Positions 48,031-56,141 of a DNA stretch of 64,000 nucleotides are shown piece by piece (the first letter of the stretch is position 1; every line of letters starts with the position of its first letter). The notes below the pieces were generated by a model. That model ran no database searches, was not told the DNA's origin, and saw only the letters and a program-made list of their open reading frames with translations. The translations under genes and the position numbers were made by a program. The DNA lies in contig CBDETS010000007.1 in assembly GCA_965242975.1 (NCBI GenBank), positions 5,890,001-5,954,000 on the forward strand, written 5' to 3'. Source of the stretch: JAPPHA01 sp965242975 (lineage in GTDB: Bacteria; Pseudomonadota; Alphaproteobacteria; Rhodobacterales; Rhodobacteraceae).

Positions 48031-48257
48031 ACCACAGCGAAACTTCAATCTCTTGAACGAGGTCACGGCAGAACCGTGCCATCAGTGACAGACGCCGATC
48101 ATGGTTCGGGCCAAGCTCTTGTACGGGTGACAGAGCACGCCATTGCTCATCGGACCTCGACTGCCCCGACCTGCAGACAGATCACACCTTCGGTACCGTC
48201 GCCGCAAGCACCATTTACTTTCGCGACAGGGCCGGCGCCGCGCGGGGGTGGTGGCTC
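48031..48257 (-). ncRNA. Candidate IS110 bridge RNA region, copy 2
   Basis: Identical to the copy 1 region. Here the upstream neighbour on the minus strand is relic B, whose right-end sequence (TTGAGTAACAAAACTC) differs from that of the intact copies, so a promoter made at the junction may differ in strength. Confidence 0.4.
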
Positions 48258-48556
48258 TTGAGTAACAAAACTCTATCTCGTTGATTCCACGAAGTTTCGC
48301 AGATTCCCGATTTCGACTGCCCTGACCATTTGGCAGGCGAGTTTTCCGGCGCGCCAGCCGGACTTCGAGACTGCCTGGCTCACACCTCAGGACGGCACCG
48401 CGCGTTTGTGGGGGCTCTTGTTCGGGTGACTGAGCAGGCCATTGCTCTGCGGATTTCGACTGCCCCGACCTGCCGACAGATCACATCTTCGGAACCGATG
48501 CGGCAAGCACCGTTTTACATTCGCGACAGGGCTGGCGCCGCGCGGCGGTGGGTGCT
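48258..48556 (-). mobile_element. Internally deleted relic of the IS110-family element (relic B)
   Basis: It starts with TTGAGTAACAAAACTCTATCT, a diverged form of the right end, continues with TTGATTCCACGAAGTTTCGC and TGACCATTTGGCAGGCGAG (transposase 3' end). It then jumps near 48400 to the 5' end: GGGTGACTGAGCAGGCCATTG, TCGACTGCCCCGACCTGC and CATTCGCGACAGGGCTGGCG. Nearly all of the transposase gene is gone. It is in the same orientation as the two intact copies. Confidence 0.65.
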
Positions 48557-49360
48557 ACGGAGAAGAGACCATTACGGAAACCAGTCTCCTGGAGATCACA
48601 CGGCGGCATCCGAGTGTCGTCGATATCCGAACCTTCCCCAAGCAGGTCGAAGCGACGAACGGCGCGGATTGGGAGCGGCACATCATCGGCTCGAGGCGGA
48701 CGCTCTGGATGCGGGTGCAGGCGAAGCGGCTTCAGCGTAACGGTGTCCTGAAGGTGAAGCACATCGTGAAATCGTCCGGCATGGAGCAGCGGGAGCCGAA
48801 GGAATGAAGCCGGTTTACCGCAACTATTGTACGGAGCCGCAGCGAAGGCTCTGGAAGAAAGTCGAGGCAATGCCCGGGTTCAGGAGTTTCGAGACCGGTT
48901 GTTTGCTCGCCGCCGCGGAGGACGTGCCCGACACAACCGCAAGGCTTGATGAAATCGGGGAAAAGTGTCGGCCCTGGCATCATCTGTTCGCACCTGAAAT
49001 CCTGATGCAGAGAGAGCAAGAGGCCGTCCCGATTGATGGGGGAGAGTTTGTGACGTACGTTTCGACCAGTCAGCCGCCAGTGCCGCGGGTCGGGGGAGTC
49101 GAGTGGAATATGCCGCCAGATGACTCGGGATGGTCGCACCCATCATCGAAGACCTGAACGGCGACACGGAGCGGAAGTTCGATCGGACCGGCGCTCGGAC
49201 CACGACCTCGGAAGACCCGGCAAGGCTGAACCCGGATTCGAAGGCCGGGTCGGAGGTCCGCTGTTCGATGTGGAACGCCAGGGGGAACTGGGAATACACC
49301 GGATGATGGTGATGGATGTGCGAGGCGACGTGGAAACCGAAGAGCGGCGCGGGCAGTGAC
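48550..49360 (+). pseudogene. Broken gene resembling DUF6615 family
   Basis: Pieces in different frames fit one protein. 48560-48805 gives TETSLLEITRRHPSVV, GADWERHI and MRVQAKRLQRNGVLKV. 48804-49140 gives MKPVYRNYCTEPQRRLWKK, ETGCLLAAAEDVP and KCRPWHHLFAP. About 49140-49200 gives IIEDLNGDTERKFDRTG and 49270-49340 gives HRMMVMDVRGDVE. The NGADW and VQAKR blocks resemble DUF6615, a defence-island-type family of unknown role. At least three frame changes make it non-functional. The gene start is lost against relic B. Confidence 0.45.
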
Positions 49361-49385
49361 GGCATCCGGATGCCGCGATGCCTTC

Positions 49386-49788
49386 CTATCCTTGAACGGG
49401 CACTCGCGGCGACAACTCCCCGCAGGGCGTCCATCGTGGGCAAGAACCGGGGCACGGGTCTTCCCCCATGCTTACGGCGCTGGGACACCTTGGTTGCTCC
49501 AGATCCCTTGAGTGGACCCGTCCACGATTCCAGGCAGGGAGCCTTGCCGAACTGCGATTAGCAGCGAATCTCTGATGGCCGTCTCTGGATTGACATTGTG
49601 CACACTCAACCGAAGCTGGCGCCGGGTTCGTCGAAATCCTTTTGGAACTATCGGCACCCATGTCGGGTCAGGGCACAAAAGGTGGAACCGCCGGAATCCG
49701 TGCAGTCAAGCAACCTTCCGTTCGGTTTCCTGACTTGAATTCGCCACGTTGAAATACCATGCGGTGCGGCTTCGAGAGGCAATCCAGG
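49386..49788. other. Gap before the toxin-antitoxin pair
   Basis: About 400 bases with no supported gene on either strand. The sequence continues the decayed accessory segment. Confidence 0.35.
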
Positions 49789-50136
49789 TCAGTCTCCGAG
49801 TAGCCGGGCCATCATGTGCCGGATGTGGTCCTGCCCGCCGAAGAATATTGTCAGTATGCGGACGGTCCGGCGGTTGTCGTCGACATCAAACCAGTACACT
49901 GCCCGACCGATGGTTAGGTGCCGCAGGCCCGGCAGGACATCGTCGTGTCTCTCGCCCCGGTGCGGTGCGGCTGCGATGCGGTCCGCCGTCGCGCGGATCT
50001 CCAGAATCCGGGCCTCTGCATGATCAAACGCGTCATCAAAGGCTTCGCCAAAGCCAAGATAGCTGTCGAAGAGATGGTCGAATATCAGCCCGAAATCACG
50101 TTCTGCTTCGACCGAGAACTCAAGACGGTGAGCCAC
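49789..50136 (-). CDS. parE: ParE/RelE-family toxin
   Basis: About 115 residues: HRLEFSVEAERDFGLIFDHL, ATADRIAAAPHRGERHDD, LRHLTIGRAVYWFDVDD and FFGGQDHIRHMMARLL, which match the ParE branch of the RelE/ParE fold (usually a gyrase inhibitor). The start is taken as GTG at 50136, where family similarity begins, with TTG at 50157 as the alternative. It overlaps the antitoxin gene by 17 bases. It appears intact. Confidence 0.85.
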   Translation of the reverse strand: MAHRLEFSVEAERDFGLIFDHLFDSYLGFGEAFDDAFDHAEARILEIRATADRIAAAPHRGERHDDVLPGLRHLTIGRAVYWFDVDDNRRTVRILTIFFGGQDHIRHMMARLLGD

Positions 50137-50395
50137 GCGCGCGCCGCTTACCTGCAATCATCCGGGCCAGGCGGCTGTCCATCTGTTCCGCGCCGGCAAA
50201 GGCACCGGTACGCCGGCGGGCAAGAATCTCGCGCAATGCAACGAGTTCCAGTTCTTCGGCGTCAAATCGCTGACGCAGCAGGTCGACACCTTGCTGGAAA
50301 ACCGCACTGACGCTCCCGTAGCGTCCTGTTTCCACCAGTTCCATCGCGAAAGCATGTTGTTCATCAGTGAGCGAAATCGAGGTTTTGACGGTCAT
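50120..50395 (-). CDS. parD: ParD-type antitoxin
   Basis: 91 residues: MTVKTSISLTDEQHAFAMEL is a ribbon-helix-helix DNA-binding start, followed by GRYGSVSAVFQQGVDLLRQR and a basic C-terminal tail that should wrap the toxin. It precedes and overlaps parE, the normal order for a self-repressed type II module. The ATG at 50395 is set by the family start; the longer frame to 50524 is not supported. Confidence 0.85.
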   Translation of the reverse strand: MTVKTSISLTDEQHAFAMELVETGRYGSVSAVFQQGVDLLRQRFDAEELELVALREILARRRTGAFAGAEQMDSRLARMIAGKRRARGSPS

Positions 50396-50904
50396 TTGGG
50401 CCTCCCGCCCATTTGGGTAGTGCCAGGTAGCACCAATGTCAATAGCGGCGAAACCGCCATTCGGCGAGAGTGGCTCCAACCCAACATGGGGCAATAGGCT
50501 CAAAAGTTGCACATTTGGACGCAAAATCGAACATTAGGTGGACGAATGGGTGCTGAACGAACCTGCATTCGGGTTCGAGCGAGTTTTCCTCTGCATGGTG
50601 AGGATGCAAAGGACCGTTCTGCACCGTTTGTTGCCGTGACCTGGAGCCTGTGTATTTGACGGCCGCCGCCGATATCTCTCGGGATTTTGAGTAGCCGGCC
50701 GTTTCTTGTTGCGGAAGCGAACGTGCGGAAAGTCTGCAACGTCGCAAAACGGCACAAGCAAGCCGGATAGATGTGCATTCTCGTAGTGATCAGCATCAAT
50801 CCTGCGGACAGTCGCCCGTGAATGCGACAGGAAGCAAAGACACAATGGCTGGAGCGGCATTCTGTCCCGGAATCGGCCCCAATATGGATACTGAAGGGGT
50901 TATT
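50396..50904. other. Region upstream of parDE
   Basis: About 500 bases that must contain the parDE promoter close to 50400-50450. No other gene is supported; the frames at 50500-50940 have no recognisable content. Confidence 0.35.
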
Positions 50905-51075
50905 CCCACGACCAAATGGCTCGGGGACGTCATTCTGCACTCGGCATACTCGTCACTGCTCGTGAACAGAGTTTCAACCAGGCAGGCCGGTTCTCGCGCG
51001 GTTGGGTTGATTGCCTTGGGCAAGCGGCCTCTGGCCGGCCGCGCACCTATCATGGGTCTTCGCAATGCATCTGCC
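50905..51075 (-). pseudogene. IS110 transposase C-terminal fragment
   Basis: A leftward frame encodes PMIGARPARGRLPKAINP, TAREPACLVETLFTSSDEYAE. It aligns with the C-terminal part of the intact IS110 transposases at 44841 and 46557 (FIGARHRGRLARKDAPVAI, TARELACLIYTLVTRGEEY). Only about 55 residues remain, and it is clearly diverged, so it is an older insertion than the tandem array. Confidence 0.65.
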
Positions 51076-51597
51076 CACTCCTCTCGCTGTTGAGTGCCGT
51101 CCATGGACGAAAAGTCGCGGGTCGCCGTCCCCTTTCGCCGCAATGTGCGGACCTGATCGAACACATTTCGGACCACCCATTTTTTGCGTTGCAAAATCGC
51201 GATGAAATGATCCGCCAAGGGTGCACTGAAAACTGAAAACCTCGCCGAGTTGACCTTCGCCACTCGCGAACTGTAGGGAGCGACAGGCGAAAACCAGCCG
51301 GTCGCGCATGTAATCACGAGGAAATCGATAGACCGTAAAGACCCTTCCGCGCGAGAGGCACCAGTAACCGACAAAGCGGCCGGTTCCCGTCGATCACCTG
51401 CACGCCTTGACGATCTCGTTCAGTTTGCCGGCACGAAGGGAACCCAGGTTGCCGGCAGGCACAAGGATAAATTCGAGAGGATCGAGGAAACCGCATGCGA
51501 TCTCGAACTTGCCGGCGAGGTAGCGGTCTCCCTGGGCAAACGGATCGACCGGCGCGGCCGCGGGCGTTGGATTGCGGCCCACGCACGAGCCTGTTCC

Positions 51598-52068
51598 GTG
51601 TTTCTGAGGAAGATGGTGATTGGCGACAGGGGTAACCCGTCGAACCGATTACTGGACGACAAAGTCGTTGAAGCCCTTGGCATCGGCTTTGACCGGATCC
51701 GCCGAATACCGGCCGAACGGCGCACGATCAATCTCCGCAAACCCGTCCCCGGCGGGATGACCGTACTTGAGAAGTTGGACGAGGATACCCTTCGCCCGGA
51801 AGCGGCTGTGGCGCTGCCGGTCGCGCCCCACGAATTGACCATCGCCGTTGAGTGGCCTCTCCCTGGCACCGCGGATTGGTTGGAGGTTCCCACAAGCGAT
51901 TGCCCTTGGACGATCGCTCCCGAGGAACTGTCCGATTTGGAAGGAAATGGCAAGCTCGACTGCAGCGAGTGGCTTGGACAACAGCTTGTGCAACAGTTCG
52001 TGATGTTTGACCAACGTGGCGTCCCGAAAGGATCAACACGGGGCGCGGAAAGAGGACAGGCAACGTAA
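51598..52068 (+). CDS. Unidentified protein, possibly a fragment
   Basis: Not recognised. The frame is open from about 51276 to the stop at 52068 (about 264 codons). GTG at 51598 or ATG at 51613 are the available starts, neither with a well-spaced ribosome binding site. The translation looks protein-like: GFDRIRRIPAERRTINL, VAPHELTIAVEWPLPGTADW and CPWTIAPEELSDLEGN, acidic and hydrophobic in balance. No signal peptide or membrane helix is visible. The lack of a good start and the decayed surroundings suggest a truncated gene. Confidence 0.3.
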   Translation: MFLRKMVIGDRGNPSNRLLDDKVVEALGIGFDRIRRIPAERRTINLRKPVPGGMTVLEKLDEDTLRPEAAVALPVAPHELTIAVEWPLPGTADWLEVPTSDCPWTIAPEELSDLEGNGKLDCSEWLGQQLVQQFVMFDQRGVPKGSTRGAERGQAT

Positions 52069-52375
52069 ATTCCGAGCACAGCGACAACAGGAGCGCGGCA
52101 ATTGGGAAAGAAGACAATCCCGCCAAAGTGCGGCGAATCGCCAGGATTGCGCGCTTTTTCGTAGCGAGCGACACTTGGAGCATCTGCAAATCTCGGGTGC
52201 GGCATTTCCGGTTTCATCGCCATGGATCGATCATGCTGCCCTCTTCGGCAACGAGGGACAGAGGAGCACCGGGCCCCACCGAACACGTTTGATGCCATGT
52301 TGTTGGAACGGCATCAGTGCCGCTGGCCCTCAAGAAACTTGATGTGGATGCCTCCCCGTTGTAAGAGCGGCCTGC
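52069..52375. other. Short gap before tRNA-Thr
   Basis: About 300 bases with no supported gene. It probably includes the tRNA promoter. This is the right edge of the accessory region. Confidence 0.35.
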
Positions 52376-52451
52376 GCCGTTGTAGCTCAGCCGGTAGAGC
52401 ATATCATTCGTAATGATGGGGTCGGGGGTTCGAGTCCCTCCAGCGGCACCA
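52376..52451 (+). tRNA. tRNA-Thr(CGT)
   Basis: A 76-base cloverleaf. The acceptor GCCGTTG (52376-52382) pairs with CAGCGGC (52441-52447), followed by A and an encoded CCA. The D arm is GCTCAGCCGGTAGAGC. The anticodon stem is TATCA/TGATG around the loop TTCGTAA (anticodon CGT). The T arm contains GTTCGAGTC. Confidence 0.95.
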
Positions 52452-52865
52452 GCAGAGTCGGTGACTCGGGGAAATTTGGGTGATTGGGTAATGTGCCGGG
52501 ATTGAATGAAGTTGATCTGACCTGGTACCGGGATCAAATTCACAATTCCAAGGCAGTTCAGGAGCCGGCACACCGCGAACGGCTGTTTGAACGGTCCCGG
52601 AATTTCTGAAAAGCTCAAATTTTCAGGGGGTCCAACGGGGTCGGAACGGAATGTCCGGCCCCGTTGCCATCACCGTCAGCAAAGGAATGTGTTTCAGAAA
52701 TCTCGGTCGTCGCACTTGTTCCGCACCAGAGCAGCATCGTGTCGGAATCGGCAATCAGGGCAACAAATCCGAATGGTCGCGGCAGGGAGATCACGGACGT
52801 GATGTGCCCCGGTGCTATTGCAGCGGGTCGGACCCCAGGGAGGTGCAGGGAACATCACTGCCACG
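52452..52865. other. Gap between tRNA-Thr and the MttB-like gene
   Basis: About 410 bases with no supported gene. I looked for a second copy of the tRNA 3' end, as an attachment-site repeat, and found none in the window. Confidence 0.35.
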
Positions 52866-54389
52866 TCACGCTGGATATTCGCGGGCCGACGGCAGTCGGA
52901 TATCGAATTCCTGCCTCAGGCGATTCCGGGTTGAGCGATCCAGATGTGACGGGAAATGCTCGCGCAAGCACGACTTGACGTGTTCGTTGGCCACGGAGCG
53001 GATATCCGGCGAACCGGACGCTTCCCAGAGTTCGCGTGGGCGGCGGTCCGAAATTCCCGGATAGAGGAAATCTCCCGTCATTCGACGAAGAGTCTCCGCG
53101 CGACCAAGGAAATGTCCCTCTCCCGCGACGACGCTGGCAATCTCTTGGGTCGCGAGCGTCTCGTCACTGACCTCGATCGGCGCGAGAGACCTCAAGATGG
53201 CGCCGAGCATGTCGTTGTCGATGACGTAGCTCTCGAGCGAAACGCCCATCAGGCCGGCGTGCATTCCGCAGGCCTGCGTTATCATGTTTGCTCCTGCATG
53301 AGCCGCAATTGTGACCGTCAGTCCCTTTTCGTGACCGCTTTGCGTGTCGGGGAGCTTGCTGTCGGTCGCACCGGCGATCGTAGAGTTGGCCAATCTTGAA
53401 TGGTGCGCCATCTGGATCGAAGCGGCGGTCAGCAAGGCCTGTTCCCCGCCGCCGCCAGACATGGCTCCCGTCCGGAGGTCGGTGACCATTGGCCTCGGCC
53501 CGAAAACGACTTGAGTTTCCGGGTTGATCAGCCAGGCTGTGGTCAACCCCGCAAGAGTTTCGGCGATGGTTTGGGCGATCGATCCTGCCAGGGTTACCGG
53601 ACCTGTCGCACCGAGTTGACCGAACGTGTTGACATGGACCGGTATCCCCATCTCGGCCGCGTTGACGAGGACGTCGCAAGCCGTGGTGGCAAAACCGAGG
53701 GGCGGGACAACGTGGTTGATGTTGAGAGAGAGGAAGGGCCGATGCAGAAACTCCGTACGCGACCCGGCGATCGCAAAACACATCCGTGCGATGGCGGCAA
53801 CGTGTTTCGGATCACTTGCGCTGACGCACACATGTTTTGCCGTGCCCGCGAGGCAGGCATACGCGGTGTTGATGTCCAGCGTCTCGGCGTCAGGCATGTC
53901 GCGCGCAACAAGTGGGCGGCTGAAGAAGTGAACATGTTCCAGGGTGTCAACGAGGCGGGCCGCGTCATGGAGGTCGCTCAGGTTTGAGGGACGATAACGG
54001 CCGGTTCCGGAGTCGATGATTTCGGGTGCGGCACCCCCGGTACCGGTGTGGACCCGGCAGTCGGCCAGGTTCATGTCGTGCCGCGGATCTTGGCCGGACA
54101 GGTGGACCGGGCCTGCCTTTTCCGCAATCGCTCTCTCAACCAAATGAGCCGGGAATTGCAGACGGTCGTTGTCGGTTAGCCGACCTCCGGCCGCAACGAC
54201 AGCGTTGATGACACGATCCGGGGCACCGGACAGGCCGACTGATTCCAGGATTTCCAGCGCGGCCTCGTGGATCGCTTCGGCCTGGTTCCGGACGAGCGGA
54301 TTGAATCGCCCTCCCTGCGAACCGGCAAGCGATTGGCGCGCGCCGGTACGGCTCCGTGCGCGCATGCGTTCACGCCGCTTCCGTCGCAT
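52866..54389 (-). CDS. MttB-family (trimethylamine methyltransferase-like) protein, non-pyrrolysine
   Basis: 507 residues of a corrinoid-type methyltransferase TIM barrel. Blocks include RNQAEAIHEAALEILESVGL, HTGTGGAAPEIID, NINHVVPPLGFATTAC, FGQLGATGPVTLAGS and FGPRPMVTDLRTGAMSGGGGEQ. There is no in-frame TAG, so it belongs to the large non-Pyl group that includes glycine betaine and other quaternary-amine demethylases. The substrate is unknown. No corrinoid protein gene adjoins it. CCAGGA lies just before the ATG at 54389. It is the last gene of a four-gene leftward cluster, 154 bases after the DmdA-like gene. Confidence 0.85.
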   Translation of the reverse strand: MRRKRRERMRARSRTGARQSLAGSQGGRFNPLVRNQAEAIHEAALEILESVGLSGAPDRVINAVVAAGGRLTDNDRLQFPAHLVERAIAEKAGPVHLSGQDPRHDMNLADCRVHTGTGGAAPEIIDSGTGRYRPSNLSDLHDAARLVDTLEHVHFFSRPLVARDMPDAETLDINTAYACLAGTAKHVCVSASDPKHVAAIARMCFAIAGSRTEFLHRPFLSLNINHVVPPLGFATTACDVLVNAAEMGIPVHVNTFGQLGATGPVTLAGSIAQTIAETLAGLTTAWLINPETQVVFGPRPMVTDLRTGAMSGGGGEQALLTAASIQMAHHSRLANSTIAGATDSKLPDTQSGHEKGLTVTIAAHAGANMITQACGMHAGLMGVSLESYVIDNDMLGAILRSLAPIEVSDETLATQEIASVVAGEGHFLGRAETLRRMTGDFLYPGISDRRPRELWEASGSPDIRSVANEHVKSCLREHFPSHLDRSTRNRLRQEFDIRLPSAREYPA

Positions 54390-54543
54390 CGGGTCCTGGA
54401 TGTGTGCCGGTGCGCATCGGATCCGGAGCGATCAACCGTCCGCCGGGTCGATGCGGCCTGAAATGCCACGGTGTTACCTCGGGCCGAGACGCCACATGCG
54501 TGTCGCACGATTCACGATGCACTGCGGCAATTCTCCCGAGATC

Positions 54544-55719
54544 TCAATTTGTGCCGTCCGCGCGCCGCGCTGCGGCTTTCCCCGCACGTGGACGTATCGG
54601 CAACGAGCTTGTCTTTCCGGTCCGCATGACGCCATCGGCACAGTCGACGCCGACATCCCGACCGGAATTCCGATAGATTGGATCCACCAGTGCAATGCCG
54701 ACATTCTTCATGAGTCCCGGTGACCAGGCCCCCGATGTGATCTCGCCGATGTTGCGATCATTCGCGTAGACGTTCCATGCTTCACTGCACGCCGGGCACG
54801 GAGGCCCGTCGAACACGACCCCGGCGACTCGGCGGCGCGTGTTCGGGCCCGCCGCGAGTTCTCTGAGTGCGTCACGGCCAGCGAACCGTATGCTTCCGTC
54901 GAGCACGCAGCTGTTCTCAAAGCCGACTTCGAGAGGTGAATTCTCGTGGTTCATGTCGTTTCGGTATGAAAGCAGGCCGGCCTCGATGCGATCCGCGAGA
55001 TTGGGGCATCCTGCCCTGGTGTCGAGGTCGGTGCCGCCATGCATCAGGGTATCCCACAATTCCGGCCCGAGTTCGGTGCCTGGCACGTAGATTTCGAAAC
55101 CGTCCTGCCGTGAAAAACCTGATCGGGAAATGGTCAACCCGACGCCCCGGAAGGGGAATTCATCGTGGCAAAAAAAGCCGAGAGAGAGAATCCCGTCGCC
55201 GAAGACGCGGGCCATGAGTTCTTCGGCGTTCGGACCCTGAACAGCCAGCGGCCAGATGTCCGCTTCGTTGATCCTGGCAGACATTCCCGCACCGGTTGCG
55301 ATGCCCTTCGCATAGAGGATCAGGTCCGAATCCGATCCCGACAACCAGAATGTGCCGCCAGGAAGCTTCATCAGGACAGGGTCATTGAGCATGCCGCCGT
55401 TTTCGTCGATGACCGGGATGTACAGGCACGCCCCGGGGCTCAACACGGAAATGTCCCGCGGTGTCATGAACTGAACCAGGGTTTCCGCGTCCGGGCCGTC
55501 AATTTCAACCTGTCGCTGGCAGGAAACGTCCCAGAGTTGAACGCCTGTGTTCAGGTGCCAGTACATTTGGTCGCGCGTGTAGGTAAACTCCCGCGCCAGA
55601 AGCGTGTGGTTGACGACGGTAAAACGGAGCGCGCCCGCCGAAATCAACCGTTCGGTATACGGGGTCCGGCGAACTCGCCTGGACGAAGCCAACCCGTCCG
55701 GGGAGGGGGGCGCTCTCAC
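54544..55719 (-). CDS. DmdA/GcvT-family tetrahydrofolate-dependent demethylase
   Basis: About 391 residues. VQLWDVSCQRQVEIDGPDAE, MTPRDISVLSPGACLYIPVI, DENGGMLNDPVLMKL, PLAVQGPNAEELMARVFGD, FEIYVPGTELGPELW and DRIEAGLLSYRNDM closely resemble DMSP demethylase DmdA and, more distantly, the glycine cleavage T protein. It should transfer a methyl or methylene group to tetrahydrofolate. The C-terminal third ends in a basic tail. The start is uncertain: GTG at 55719 or TTG at 55692 both lie just before the conserved RRVRRTPYTERL. Whether DMSP or another methylated compound is the substrate cannot be told. Confidence 0.8.
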   Translation of the reverse strand: MRAPPSPDGLASSRRVRRTPYTERLISAGALRFTVVNHTLLAREFTYTRDQMYWHLNTGVQLWDVSCQRQVEIDGPDAETLVQFMTPRDISVLSPGACLYIPVIDENGGMLNDPVLMKLPGGTFWLSGSDSDLILYAKGIATGAGMSARINEADIWPLAVQGPNAEELMARVFGDGILSLGFFCHDEFPFRGVGLTISRSGFSRQDGFEIYVPGTELGPELWDTLMHGGTDLDTRAGCPNLADRIEAGLLSYRNDMNHENSPLEVGFENSCVLDGSIRFAGRDALRELAAGPNTRRRVAGVVFDGPPCPACSEAWNVYANDRNIGEITSGAWSPGLMKNVGIALVDPIYRNSGRDVGVDCADGVMRTGKTSSLPIRPRAGKAAARRADGTN

Positions 55720-55736
55720 AGGACTCAGGGACTGTC

Positions 55737-56141
55737 TCAACCGGACCACCAGGCCGAGCTGGCATGGGGCGACACGATGACCGGCAAGTGGAACCGGCGG
55801 TTTTTCCGGGAAATCCGGAACCTGAAAACGAGTTCCGTCATCTGCACGCCCGTTCCCTCTCGATCTTCGCCCGAATGGAAATCGCCCCGGGCGGAAAGGT
55901 ACGCTCCGAGTTCGAAGACGGCCTCGCATGCCGTACGTGAATCGGGAGAGCCGGGGAATGGAGTTACGAATTCGGCCTTGATGCGGCCGTCGGAGGCGGT
56001 TTCTCCCCGGAACAGGATCCTGCGTTCGCCGGACGGAAGGATCACCGCGACCGTGACCGGCACTCCCGCCGCATGTGTACCTGTCGTTCCGTCCAGAACA
56101 TGCGTCGAGAATTCCGACGTTTCTGTTTGATGGCTACTCAA
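55737..56141 (-). CDS. Transthyretin-like protein related to 5-hydroxyisourate hydrolase
   Basis: 134 residues from a TTG at 56141 that overlaps the stop of the ThDP gene. FSTHVLDGTTGTHAAGVPVTV and HLPVIVSPHASSAWW follow the transthyretin/HIUase fold, keeping the N-terminal His of STHVLD and the His of HLP. The family's C-terminal YRGS signature is absent (the protein ends AWWSG), so true hydroxyisourate hydrolase activity is doubtful. No other urate genes adjoin it. It is embedded between the ThDP enzyme and the DmdA-like gene, 17 bases from the latter. Confidence 0.75.
   Translation of the reverse strand: MSSHQTETSEFSTHVLDGTTGTHAAGVPVTVAVILPSGERRILFRGETASDGRIKAEFVTPFPGSPDSRTACEAVFELGAYLSARGDFHSGEDREGTGVQMTELVFRFRISRKNRRFHLPVIVSPHASSAWWSG

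Larger units (their letters stand above)
46542..48257 (-). mobile_element. IS110-family insertion sequence, intact copy 2
   Basis: A second 1716-bp unit, identical to copy 1 wherever compared, including the non-coding 5' segment. It is head to tail with copy 1 with no bases between, so the right end of copy 2 meets the 5' end of copy 1 at 46541/46542. Confidence 0.85.

Noticed and set aside
44898..48056. Two 480-codon plus-strand frames across the IS110 copies
   Set aside because: They are exact antisense shadows of the transposase genes and include their upstream non-coding segments.
44508..48556. CRISPR array or phage repeat as an explanation for the repeated sequence
   Set aside because: The repeat unit is a complete transposase-bearing element of 1716 bp, not short repeats with spacers.
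52866..54389. Pyrrolysine-containing MttB
   Set aside because: No in-frame TAG occurs within the gene, so it is a non-pyrrolysine family member.
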